Shown: positions 1 to 7,101 of the stretch, in pieces
Numbering within the stretch: the stretch's first letter is position 1
Layout: every line of letters begins with the position of its first letter
Assembly: GCF_004310285.1 (NCBI RefSeq)
Contig: NZ_SISF01000025.1
Location: 105,568-169,567, forward strand
Direction of reading: 5' to 3'
Length of the DNA stretch: 64,000 nt
Source: Agrobacterium cavarae
Lineage (GTDB): Bacteria; Pseudomonadota; Alphaproteobacteria; Rhizobiales; Rhizobiaceae
Position numbers and translations under genes: made by a program
The notes under the pieces: model-generated
What the model saw: the letters and a program-made list of their open reading frames with translations, nothing else
The model's database searches: none
Told to the model about the DNA's origin: nothing

Positions 1-20
1 ATGTAATCAGGATCAGCCAT
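1..20 (-). CDS. Start of a gene running off the left edge (partial)
   Basis: Only the first codons are present on the minus strand: an ATG at 20-18 followed by Ala-Asp-Pro-Asp-Tyr. A Shine-Dalgarno-like CCGGAG lies about 8 nt upstream (near 28-33). The 100 bases between it and the cyclase gene contain no other coding signal, so it probably follows the cyclase gene in the same transcript. Nothing can be said about the product. Inference from a start codon and ribosome site only. Confidence 0.4.
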
Positions 21-120
21 GGGAAACTCCGGGATAGGCGAAGGCAGCATCTTCATGATGGGGAGATGCGGAGGCGTGAATCACGTCTCCGACCGATAGA
101 TAAGGCTGTGCCAGGCTGGC

Positions 121-906
121 TTAGACGACGAGCGCCAGCGCACGCACGGGCGAGCCCGTTCCCTTGACCAGCTTCAGCGGCGCCGCAATCAGGATCGCGC
201 CCTTTGGCGGCAACTGATCGAGATGGCAGAGGCTGGCAAGACCGTACTTGTTTGCCTTGTGCATGAGGTTGTGGGCCGGGAAGGGTGGGTTCATGCCGCC
301 TGCGGAGCCTGCATCCGTGCCGATGGTTTCCTGGCCCCAGCCGATAATGCCCTTGGAGAGAAGATATTCGATGGCTTCTGCCGTTGGGCCGGGGGAGTGC
401 GGACCGTTCTCATCGGCATTGAGGAAGGTCTCCGTCGAGCCGTTGCGCTTGTACCAGTCGGTGCGCAGCAGCACCCAGGTGCCGGGTTCGATTGCGCCGT
501 GCTCTGCTTCCCATTCCTGAATGCTTTCGACAGTCAGCAGGTAATCCGGGTTTTCAGCCGCTTCCTTTGAGCGGTCGATGACATTGACCGGCGCGACGAA
601 GTTCTGCGGGGGAATGGTGTCGGTCGTGTTTTCGGCATTGTCCTTGCCGGTTATCCAATGGCACGGCGCGTCAAAATGGGTGCCGGTATGTTCGCCAAGC
701 TCCAGCCAGTTCCAGGCCCAGAACGGGCCGTCCTGATCATAGGCGGAAATGGTATGGACTTTGACATTGGGGGTGTTCTTGCCGAACTGCGGCGGCAGGT
801 AAAGAACTGGTGTGTCCGGCCCAAGCGGCGCGGTCAGATCCACCACCTTCACCTTGCCGGAAAGCAACCCGCTGGCAAGCCCTGCAATCATCGAAGCATC
901 GGTCAT
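121..906 (-). CDS. Cyclase family protein (kynurenine formamidase-like metal hydrolase)
   Basis: A 261-residue protein with the family signature HTGTHFDAPCH at residues 73-83, whose His/Asp residues bind the divalent metal in the cyclase/kynurenine formamidase superfamily. These enzymes hydrolyse amides or lactones, for example N-formylkynurenine or isatin. The exact substrate cannot be read from sequence. Length is normal for the longer members of the family. The ATG is preceded by AGGGGAACTTGA, a good ribosome site. It is divergent from a MarR regulator 527 bases away, with a palindrome between them that could be the operator, so MarR control is plausible but inferred. Confidence 0.8.
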   Translation of the reverse strand: MTDASMIAGLASGLLSGKVKVVDLTAPLGPDTPVLYLPPQFGKNTPNVKVHTISAYDQDGPFWAWNWLELGEHTGTHFDAPCHWITGKDNAENTTDTIPPQNFVAPVNVIDRSKEAAENPDYLLTVESIQEWEAEHGAIEPGTWVLLRTDWYKRNGSTETFLNADENGPHSPGPTAEAIEYLLSKGIIGWGQETIGTDAGSAGGMNPPFPAHNLMHKANKYGLASLCHLDQLPPKGAILIAAPLKLVKGTGSPVRALALVV

Positions 907-1019
907 TCAAGTTCCCCTTTTTTGAACCGTCTGTTCCTGCTTCGTCAGCGCTGCTGAAAGAAGCAGATGCGATAATGGGAAAAACCTATGACCAAAAATA
1001 TGGATATGCAAGAATTTTG

Positions 1020-1031
1020 TTTAAGCTTAAA
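1020..1031. promoter_or_regulatory. Perfect 12-bp palindrome between cyclase and marR genes
   Basis: TTTAAGCTTAAA is a perfect palindrome in the otherwise non-coding 907-1432 interval, about 115 bases upstream of the cyclase start. MarR dimers bind short palindromes near their own divergent promoters, so this is a candidate operator. A 12-bp AT-rich palindrome can occur by chance. No other gene is visible in 907-1432. Confidence 0.3.
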
Positions 1032-1432
1032 TTGTTTTTCGGAAGTGGTTTGAAGAGCCTTGATGGTGCCTCAATATCAGCGCGGTGAAGGACATAGCCA
1101 CGGCTTGAGATGACTCCCAAGCAACCCACGCTGCTCTCAAGATTCTGTCAAATCTGTACATGCATATATCCGAAGCGGACCGCATCACGAAGGCATGCCA
1201 GCTTGAGGACCCCAGGCCTCGCAATCGCCCGTCTGCCGCTGCCGAAACATTGCTTGAAGCTTTGAGAATGTTGACCCCGCAGCACGAATGGTGTTCTAGA
1301 CTACCGATAAGAGCATGTCTCGTAAAAAGCAGGCAGAGGTTTTGCCGTCACGACATGCGTTAGAACAAGAAACTTGAAGGGCCCGGGTTCTGTATGAGAG
1401 ACCGCGGCACACTTCAGGACAAGGGATGGGTT

Positions 1433-1939
1433 ATGTCGGCTATCGATCTGGAAGCGATCATCAGCGATACGCAGGATGGCAAGAAACAGGAACTGCGCCT
1501 GTGGCTGCGCTTGCTCTCTACGACCAAACTCATCTCCCAGGAAATCCGTCGCCGCCTGCGCCGCGAATTCGGCGCCACGCTGCCGCAGTTCGATCTTCTC
1601 TCGCAGCTCTACCGCGAAACGGACGGCCTGCGGCTTGGCGAACTTTCCAAGCGCACGATGGTCACCAACGGCAATATCACCGGTCTGGTGGAGCGGCTGG
1701 AAGCAGATGGCCTCGTCATCCGCGAACGCCTCCCCGACGACCGCCGCGTCATCGTCGCCCACCTCACCGATAAGGGGCGCACGACCTTCGACGCCATGGC
1801 AAAGGCCCATGACGGCTGGCTGAAAGACATGATGGCTGATGTGGACCCCATCGTTATCTCGGGGCTGATTATGCATGTGGGGCAGGTGAAGCAGTCGACG
1901 CGCAATCATCTTTCGGGGGATGATGGGGATGAGGAGTGA
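1433..1939 (+). CDS. MarR family transcriptional regulator
   Basis: A 168-residue winged-helix regulator. The central region shows the MarR pattern: an LPQFDLLSQL helix, then LRLGELSKRTMVTNGNITGL recognition helices and the wing LPDDRRVIVAHLTDKG. The ATG at 1433 is preferred over an in-frame ATG at 1394 because AAGGGA lies about 8 nt upstream and MarR proteins normally begin close to this point. It is transcribed away from the cyclase-family hydrolase, and MarR genes commonly control the divergent gene in response to an aromatic ligand. That assignment is inference. The ligand is unknown. Confidence 0.85.
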   Translation: MSAIDLEAIISDTQDGKKQELRLWLRLLSTTKLISQEIRRRLRREFGATLPQFDLLSQLYRETDGLRLGELSKRTMVTNGNITGLVERLEADGLVIRERLPDDRRVIVAHLTDKGRTTFDAMAKAHDGWLKDMMADVDPIVISGLIMHVGQVKQSTRNHLSGDDGDEE

Positions 1940-2156
1940 AGGGTGCAATTTGGCGGCGCGTAACAGCGCGATGTCTGACGCACAGAAATGTCTCTCACTG
2001 CCGTCCTTTGTTAACGGGTGTCGGCAGCCTCAACCGGTTAATCGAAGCTTCCGTTCAAGCTTGTTTCAGATTTTGGCATCCCAGTCATTGGTTTGCTAGA
2101 TTATTGCCCGTGATTCATGTCGAGCTCGATGCTTTTTAAAGACGTTGGAGAATATC

Positions 2157-2180
2157 GCCCGCAGAGAATGTTCTGCGGGC
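2157..2180. repeat. Perfect 9-bp inverted repeat before the 2215 gene
   Basis: GCCCGCAGA (2157-2165) and TCTGCGGGC (2172-2180) flank a 6-nt loop. There is no T-run on the plus strand, so it is not a typical terminator for marR, although it is the only strong hairpin in the 1940-2214 gap. It ends 34 bases before the start codon of the next gene and could lie in its leader. The rest of the gap holds nothing recognisable. Confidence 0.5.
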
Positions 2181-2214
2181 ATGTAAGGTGGTTCTCTTAG
2201 GATCGGAGGCCAAG

Positions 2215-3174
2215 ATGATCTTCAATTTGCTGCTCGACCTTTTGAACCTTCGCCAGCGTAGTATTCGCCAAGATTTTGATCGCCGCATACAAAGGCAGTT
2301 GAATGCCTTGGGAAAACTCTCAGCGATTAGCCTCTCGCTGGAGCGAAGAAAGGGACGTAAAGCCTACGAGCGGCTCTTGGCGCAAGATAGTGAATTCTAC
2401 GTGCTGCACCGTGGAGCGGCAATCGCAGCGACGTGGCTTTCCGCTATTTCAGTATCCATTTTGAATGATATTTCACTGCGGGACACCGATATTGACGGAA
2501 CACCGGATACGGAGCAGACCGTAGCTTTAGCTTTCTTTTCCCGACTAGCTAACGACCTATGGGCGATCATCGAGCTAGTCGAACGCGGTTTCGATATTCA
2601 GGCAAGAGGGCTTTCGCGAAGCTTCCTTGAGCACGTCGATGTACTGATCTGCTGCATTCACGATCTCGAGCTCACGGAGAAGTTCGCGGACACGATCGAG
2701 CCTGAGCAAGCAAATCAATTCTGGCATAAACATATAAGTAAAAATAAAATGAAGCGTCGGGTCGCTGAGCTAGTCAACAATCGGATGGGCTTGGCGGGAA
2801 GCAACATAGTCGACAGCTTGCGCGCGCCTGCCGAAATCGCAGGCTCAACGATCTTACACCCTACAATGCTTGCGGGATTGGCTGCCGCGTTTGGTGGAGA
2901 AGACGTGGAATACCAGACTTATCCTATCTTTCCTCGTCCAATGATCGCCTCAGGTGGAATCTATAGAACAGTATTGATCCATCTTTTTTGGTTGTTCCTG
3001 CTCATGGGACCGTTGCCAAAAGAGCCACACGGTGCATGGAATTCAATAATCAAGAACCGAGATATCAAACGGAACAGGATGTTGAGCGAACTGCTAAGGA
3101 TCAATCAAGATATGCACGGCTTTATGTTGGAATGGCATGTGACGATGAAGCCGATGGACGCAAAAATTCCCTAA
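2215..3174 (+). CDS. Hypothetical protein, about 319 aa, lower GC than surroundings
   Basis: I do not recognise this product with certainty. It is a mostly helical protein without a signal peptide. The stretch ERGFDIQARGLSRSFLEHVD near residues 125-145 is reminiscent of DUF5677-type proteins, but that is a weak resemblance. A hydrophobic segment (HLFWLFLLMGPL) lies near residue 265. The start at 2215 has GGAGG 7 nt upstream. An upstream in-frame GTG at 2188 has no such site. Codon use is visibly more AT-rich than its neighbours, for example around 2725-2755, suggesting recent acquisition. It stands alone, with non-coding gaps on both sides. Confidence 0.7.
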   Translation: MIFNLLLDLLNLRQRSIRQDFDRRIQRQLNALGKLSAISLSLERRKGRKAYERLLAQDSEFYVLHRGAAIAATWLSAISVSILNDISLRDTDIDGTPDTEQTVALAFFSRLANDLWAIIELVERGFDIQARGLSRSFLEHVDVLICCIHDLELTEKFADTIEPEQANQFWHKHISKNKMKRRVAELVNNRMGLAGSNIVDSLRAPAEIAGSTILHPTMLAGLAAAFGGEDVEYQTYPIFPRPMIASGGIYRTVLIHLFWLFLLMGPLPKEPHGAWNSIIKNRDIKRNRMLSELLRINQDMHGFMLEWHVTMKPMDAKIP

Positions 3175-3378
3175 AAAGAGACTGTTCTATTTCGGTACTC
3201 TTACAAAGGGCTGGGTGTGTGCGGTACGGATGATGTTAAGCCGCATGCCTCAGGAGCGTCACTCTTATTTTTCGAGAAGCGACCGTTCCCGTTGGGCGAT
3301 GTCGTCAAATTCCTAAGCCCGACGCGGGTCTCGGCAAATCCCCGGCGACCCGCTTCGAATTGCGAACACAAAGAGCTA

Positions 3379-3504
3379 TTACGGCTTCTTCTGCTTGCTG
3401 GCCTCGACAGTTTTCGCACCCAGAGTAGGAGCGGCAGGCGGTGGGGCCTTGTCCTTCTTGGGTTTGCGGATTTCCTTGTTGCCTCTGACTTGACCCTTGG
3501 CCAT
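3379..3504 (-). CDS. Small basic conserved protein (41 aa)
   Basis: A very basic 41-residue protein beginning MAKGQVRGNKEIRKPKKDK and ending in a Lys/Ala/Pro-rich tail. The start is fixed by a strong ribosome site (AGGAG, 5 nt before the ATG at 3504). A longer reading frame continues upstream to 3597 but lacks a ribosome site. Small proteins starting MAKGQ-R-NKE-RKPKK are, to my knowledge, widespread in Rhizobiales genomes and have no assigned function. The charge suggests nucleic-acid or ribosome association, which is a guess. Confidence 0.7.
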   Translation of the reverse strand: MAKGQVRGNKEIRKPKKDKAPPPAAPTLGAKTVEASKQKKP

Positions 3505-3643
3505 TCGATTCTCCTCTTTAAAAGAAGAGATAGCCGCTCTTTGCAGCGGAATAGCAAGTGAAATCGAAAACACGTTTCGGATGGAAGCAGCGATCAATGC
3601 GAAGTCTGCGATTGGTGAGATCTGGATCAGTCGCTGGAAAATT

Positions 3644-3719
<76 letters not shown>

Positions 3720-3823
3720 ATAAGGGTTCCGGTATGTTTGATCCGGTTCCGGGAACCGAAGCGGTTGTTTCCGTTCGGTGGCGGCTTGATACTTCTCATG
3801 AATGAAGATGGCAAGCCGAAAAG

Positions 3824-3857
3824 TTCGCCCGGCAACATTTTTTTGTGGCCGGGCGAA
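3824..3857 (-). terminator. Probable terminator of the FYDLN gene
   Basis: Perfect 10-bp inverted repeat TTCGCCCGGC (3824-3833) / GCCGGGCGAA (3848-3857) with a 14-nt A/T-rich loop, 14 bases past the stop codon of the minus-strand gene at 3872. On the minus strand it is followed by CTTTTC, a short T-tract. Confidence 0.55.
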
Positions 3858-3871
3858 AAAACTTTGGAAAA

Positions 3872-4258
3872 TCAGGACTCTTCGTCGTCGCCGCCGACAC
3901 CGATGATGCCGGAGACGTCGTCATCGTCGTCATCTTCATCGGCTTCGAGGAAGGTGTCGTCATCATCGTCCAGTTCGACATCGTCATCACCGATATCATC
4001 AGGAACTTCGTCGTTGGTGTTGTCGCCATCGGCGTCTTCCAGCGAAACGAGTTCGACGTCCGTGCTTTCGGTATCGACTTCCTGCACGTCCTCTTCCTCG
4101 GCCTGTTCCATCTTGGCCTGGGCCGTCGTTTCCTCGAAGAAGGAAAGCGGCCAGGACTTGCCGGTGTAAGGAGAGACAACCGGGTCGCGGTTCAGGTCGT
4201 AGAATTTCTTGCCGGTATCGGGGTCGGTGCGCTTGGTTCCAAGTTCCGCTTTTGCCAC
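3872..4258 (-). CDS. FYDLN acid domain protein (TIGR02300 family)
   Basis: A 128-residue protein of unknown function. Residues 1-40 carry the defining KKFYDLNRDP motif, and the C-terminal half is extremely acidic, with runs such as DDDVELDDDDD and DEDDDDDD. In this family the FYDLN motif is often flanked by two CXXC pairs. Here those positions read DPDTG and SPYTG, so no zinc site remains. The start is a GTG at 4258 with GAGG about 8 nt upstream. The frame stays open upstream to 4546, but that part does not resemble the family and lacks a good ribosome site. Confidence 0.85.
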   Translation of the reverse strand: MAKAELGTKRTDPDTGKKFYDLNRDPVVSPYTGKSWPLSFFEETTAQAKMEQAEEEDVQEVDTESTDVELVSLEDADGDNTNDEVPDDIGDDDVELDDDDDTFLEADEDDDDDDVSGIIGVGGDDEES

Positions 4259-4484
4259 TGTCAAAGCCTCGAATTTTTGAATGAGTTCGGTCTTAACGCC
4301 GTGAATTCGGCAGTAGACGGTAAATTTATAGCCGGTCCCCTTAATCCCTGCCGTGGTGCCTGTCAAAGATAAACTGCATGGGATTACGGGGGTGGAAGTT
4401 TTCGGCCGCTCTCGGGGTGAATGCTCGCATTCTTTATGATAAAGCCCGCAGCCGAGACAAACGTCCATTCGAGATTTTATCCCC

Positions 4485-5117
4485 ATGACTTTTATTATCG
4501 CCATCGATGGTCCCGCGGCCGCAGGCAAGGGTACGCTTTCGCGCAAGATCGCCGAGGTTTACGGCTTCCATCACCTCGATACCGGCCTGACCTACCGCGC
4601 CACCGCCAAGGCACTGCTTGATGCGGGCAAGCCTCTGGATGACGAGGCGATTGCGGAAGAGACCGCACTCCACCTCGATCTTGCCGGACTGGATCGCTCG
4701 GTTCTTTCGCGACACGAGGTGGGCGAGGCGGCCTCGAAGATTGCGGTCATGCCCGCCGTGCGGCGCGCGCTGGTGACGGCGCAGCGTGCCTTTTCAACGC
4801 GTGAGCCCGGCACGGTTTTGGATGGGCGCGATATCGGCACTGTTGTCTGCCCGCAGGCGCCGGTGAAGCTTTACGTCACGGCCTCGCCCGAAATCCGCGC
4901 CAGGAGACGTTATGACGAGATTGTCGCGGGCGGCGGAACTGCCGATTACGAAGCGATTTTCGCAGATGTGAAGAAGCGTGACGAGCGGGATATGGGCCGG
5001 TCTGATAGTCCTTTGAAACCAGCGGAAGACGCGCACTTGCTTGATACGTCGGAAATGAGTATAGAGGCGGCGTTTCAAACGGCAAAAGCGATTATCGATG
5101 CCGCGATGAAGAAATGA
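4485..5117 (+). CDS. cmk: Cytidylate kinase
   Basis: A 210-residue P-loop kinase that transfers phosphate from ATP to CMP/dCMP in pyrimidine nucleotide synthesis. The Walker A motif GPAAAGKGT is at residues 9-17. Family signatures LDTGLTYRA (substrate helix) and [11 protein letters not shown] follow, and the lid region contains the Arg-rich RARRRYDEI segment. Length is normal. It is followed 168 bases later by rpsA on the same strand, the usual cmk-rpsA arrangement. No clear Shine-Dalgarno precedes the ATG. It is divergent from the FYDLN gene, with 226 bases between. Confidence 0.96.
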   Translation: MTFIIAIDGPAAAGKGTLSRKIAEVYGFHHLDTGLTYRATAKALLDAGKPLDDEAIAEETALHLDLAGLDRSVLSRHEVGEAASKIAVMPAVRRALVTAQRAFSTREPGTVLDGRDIGTVVCPQAPVKLYVTASPEIRARRRYDEIVAGGGTADYEAIFADVKKRDERDMGRSDSPLKPAEDAHLLDTSEMSIEAAFQTAKAIIDAAMKK

Positions 5118-5127
5118 GAATTGCACG

Positions 5128-5152
5128 GGAACCGGCAGGTCCGATTTCCGTT
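5128..5152 (+). promoter_or_regulatory. GGAAC-N16-CGTT motif upstream of rpsA (possible EcfG promoter)
   Basis: GGAAC at 5128-5132 and CGTT at 5149-5152, separated by 16 bases, match the alphaproteobacterial EcfG consensus. The motif lies 133 bases upstream of rpsA, just after cmk. About one exact match is expected by chance in a window this size, and rpsA is a growth gene, so this could be coincidence. Confidence 0.3.
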
Positions 5153-5285
5153 CTGGAATGTCCCGAAAGCATGCCCTGCGCCGGAAAGCCTTGCACGACA
5201 AGGCGGGCATGGATTTCGGGAATGATCAACGCAAACCCCCGGCGCTTGTGTGTCCCTTGATGAAACGGACACTTCAGGAGATTTA

Positions 5286-6986
5286 ATGTCTGTAGCTACC
5301 CCCACGCGCGACGATTTCGCAGCCCTGCTCGAAGAGTCCTTTGCTTCCAACGACCTGGCTGAAGGCTACGTTGCCAAGGGCATCGTAACGGCCATCGAAA
5401 AGGATGTCGCGATTGTTGACGTTGGCCTCAAGGTCGAAGGCCGCGTTCCGCTCAAGGAATTCGGTGCCAAGTCCAAGGACGGCACGCTGAAAGTCGGCGA
5501 CGAAGTCGAAGTTTATGTCGAGCGCATCGAAAACGCTCTGGGCGAAGCCGTTCTGTCGCGCGAGAAGGCTCGCCGTGAAGAGAGCTGGGTCAAGCTCGAA
5601 GCCAAGTTCGAAGCCGGCGAGCGCGTTGAAGGCGTTATCTTCAACCAGGTCAAGGGCGGCTTCACGGTCGATCTCGACGGCGCTGTTGCCTTCCTTCCGC
5701 GTTCGCAGGTCGACATTCGTCCGATCCGCGACGTAACGCCTCTGATGCACAACCCGCAGCCCTTCGAAATCCTCAAGATGGACAAGCGTCGCGGCAACAT
5801 CGTCGTTTCGCGCCGTACGGTTCTCGAAGAGTCCCGTGCCGAGCAGCGTTCTGAAATCGTTCAGAACCTCGAAGAAGGCCAGGTTGTTGACGGCGTCGTC
5901 AAGAACATAACCGATTACGGTGCGTTCGTTGACCTCGGCGGCATCGACGGCCTGCTGCACGTCACCGACATGGCATGGCGCCGCGTCAACCATCCTTCGG
6001 AAATCCTCAACATTGGCCAGCAGGTCAAGGTTCAGATCATCCGCATCAACCAGGAAACCCACCGTATCTCGCTCGGCATGAAGCAGCTCGAGTCCGATCC
6101 GTGGGATGGCATCTCCGCCAAGTACCCGGTTGGCAAGAAGATCTCCGGTACGGTCACGAACATCACCGACTACGGTGCATTCGTCGAGCTGGAGCCGGGC
6201 ATCGAAGGCCTGATCCACATTTCCGAAATGTCCTGGACCAAGAAGAACGTACATCCCGGCAAGATCCTGTCCACGAGCCAGGAAGTCGACGTTGTCGTTC
6301 TCGAAGTCGATCCGTCCAAGCGCCGTATCTCGCTCGGCCTCAAGCAGACGCTGGAAAACCCATGGCAGGCATTTGCCTACAGCCATCCGGCCGGCACTGA
6401 AGTTGAAGGCGAAGTCAAGAACAAGACCGAATTCGGCCTGTTCATTGGCCTCGAAGGCGATGTCGACGGCATGGTTCACCTGTCGGATCTCGACTGGAAC
6501 CGTCCGGGCGAGCAGGTCATCGAAGAGTTCAACAAGGGTGACGTCGTCAAGGCTGTCGTTCTGGACGTTGACGTCGAGAAGGAGCGTATCTCTCTCGGTA
6601 TCAAGCAGCTCGGCAAGGATTCTGTCGGCGAAGCTGCAACGTCTGGCGAACTGCGCAAGAACGCTGTCGTTTCCGCTGAAGTCATCGGCGTCAACGAAGG
6701 CGGCATCGAAGTGAAGCTCGTCAACCACGAAGACATCACCTCCTTCATCCGCCGCAACGACCTGGCACGCGATCGTGACGATCAGCGTCCTGAGCGTTTC
6801 TCGGTTGGTCAGGTTCTCGACGCCCGCGTCGTCAACTTCTCCAAGAAGGATCGCAAGGTCATGCTTTCGATCAAGGCTCTGGAAATCGCAGAAGAGAAGG
6901 AAGCCGTCGCTCAGTTCGGTTCGTCCGACTCCGGCGCTTCGCTCGGCGATATCCTTGGCGCGGCTCTAAAGAACCGCGGCGAGTAA
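5286..6986 (+). CDS. rpsA: 30S ribosomal protein S1
   Basis: A 566-residue protein made of six S1 (OB-fold) RNA-binding repeats covering about residues 30 to 540. The repeats are recognisable by recurring ITDYGAFVDL / RISLGMKQ blocks. S1 binds mRNA leaders and feeds them to the 30S subunit. The ATG at 5286 is chosen because AGGAG sits 5 nt upstream, and a more upstream in-frame start at 5250 has none. The gene uses the strongly biased codons expected of a ribosomal protein. A textbook terminator follows 24 bases after the stop. Confidence 0.98.
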   Translation: MSVATPTRDDFAALLEESFASNDLAEGYVAKGIVTAIEKDVAIVDVGLKVEGRVPLKEFGAKSKDGTLKVGDEVEVYVERIENALGEAVLSREKARREESWVKLEAKFEAGERVEGVIFNQVKGGFTVDLDGAVAFLPRSQVDIRPIRDVTPLMHNPQPFEILKMDKRRGNIVVSRRTVLEESRAEQRSEIVQNLEEGQVVDGVVKNITDYGAFVDLGGIDGLLHVTDMAWRRVNHPSEILNIGQQVKVQIIRINQETHRISLGMKQLESDPWDGISAKYPVGKKISGTVTNITDYGAFVELEPGIEGLIHISEMSWTKKNVHPGKILSTSQEVDVVVLEVDPSKRRISLGLKQTLENPWQAFAYSHPAGTEVEGEVKNKTEFGLFIGLEGDVDGMVHLSDLDWNRPGEQVIEEFNKGDVVKAVVLDVDVEKERISLGIKQLGKDSVGEAATSGELRKNAVVSAEVIGVNEGGIEVKLVNHEDITSFIRRNDLARDRDDQRPERFSVGQVLDARVVNFSKKDRKVMLSIKALEIAEEKEAVAQFGSSDSGASLGDILGAALKNRGE

Positions 6987-7010
6987 TCGTCAGCTTCTGA
7001 AGCTTAAAAG

Positions 7011-7040
7011 AACCCGCCGGGGCGATCCGGCGGGTTTTTT
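7011..7040 (+). terminator. Intrinsic terminator of rpsA
   Basis: Perfect 10-bp stem AACCCGCCGG (7011-7020) / CCGGCGGGTT (7027-7036) with a 6-nt loop, followed by a T-run to 7040. Confidence 0.93.
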
Positions 7041-7101
7041 GTTGCGGTTATTTCCAGCTGTCAGGGGGCAAGGCGCAATTCGTGGCGCCTTCACGAGCAG
7101 A

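Noticed and set aside
5283..6728. Minus-strand open frame of about 480 codons opposite rpsA
   Set aside because: Mirror of the strongly biased rpsA codons. No ribosome site or recognisable domain.
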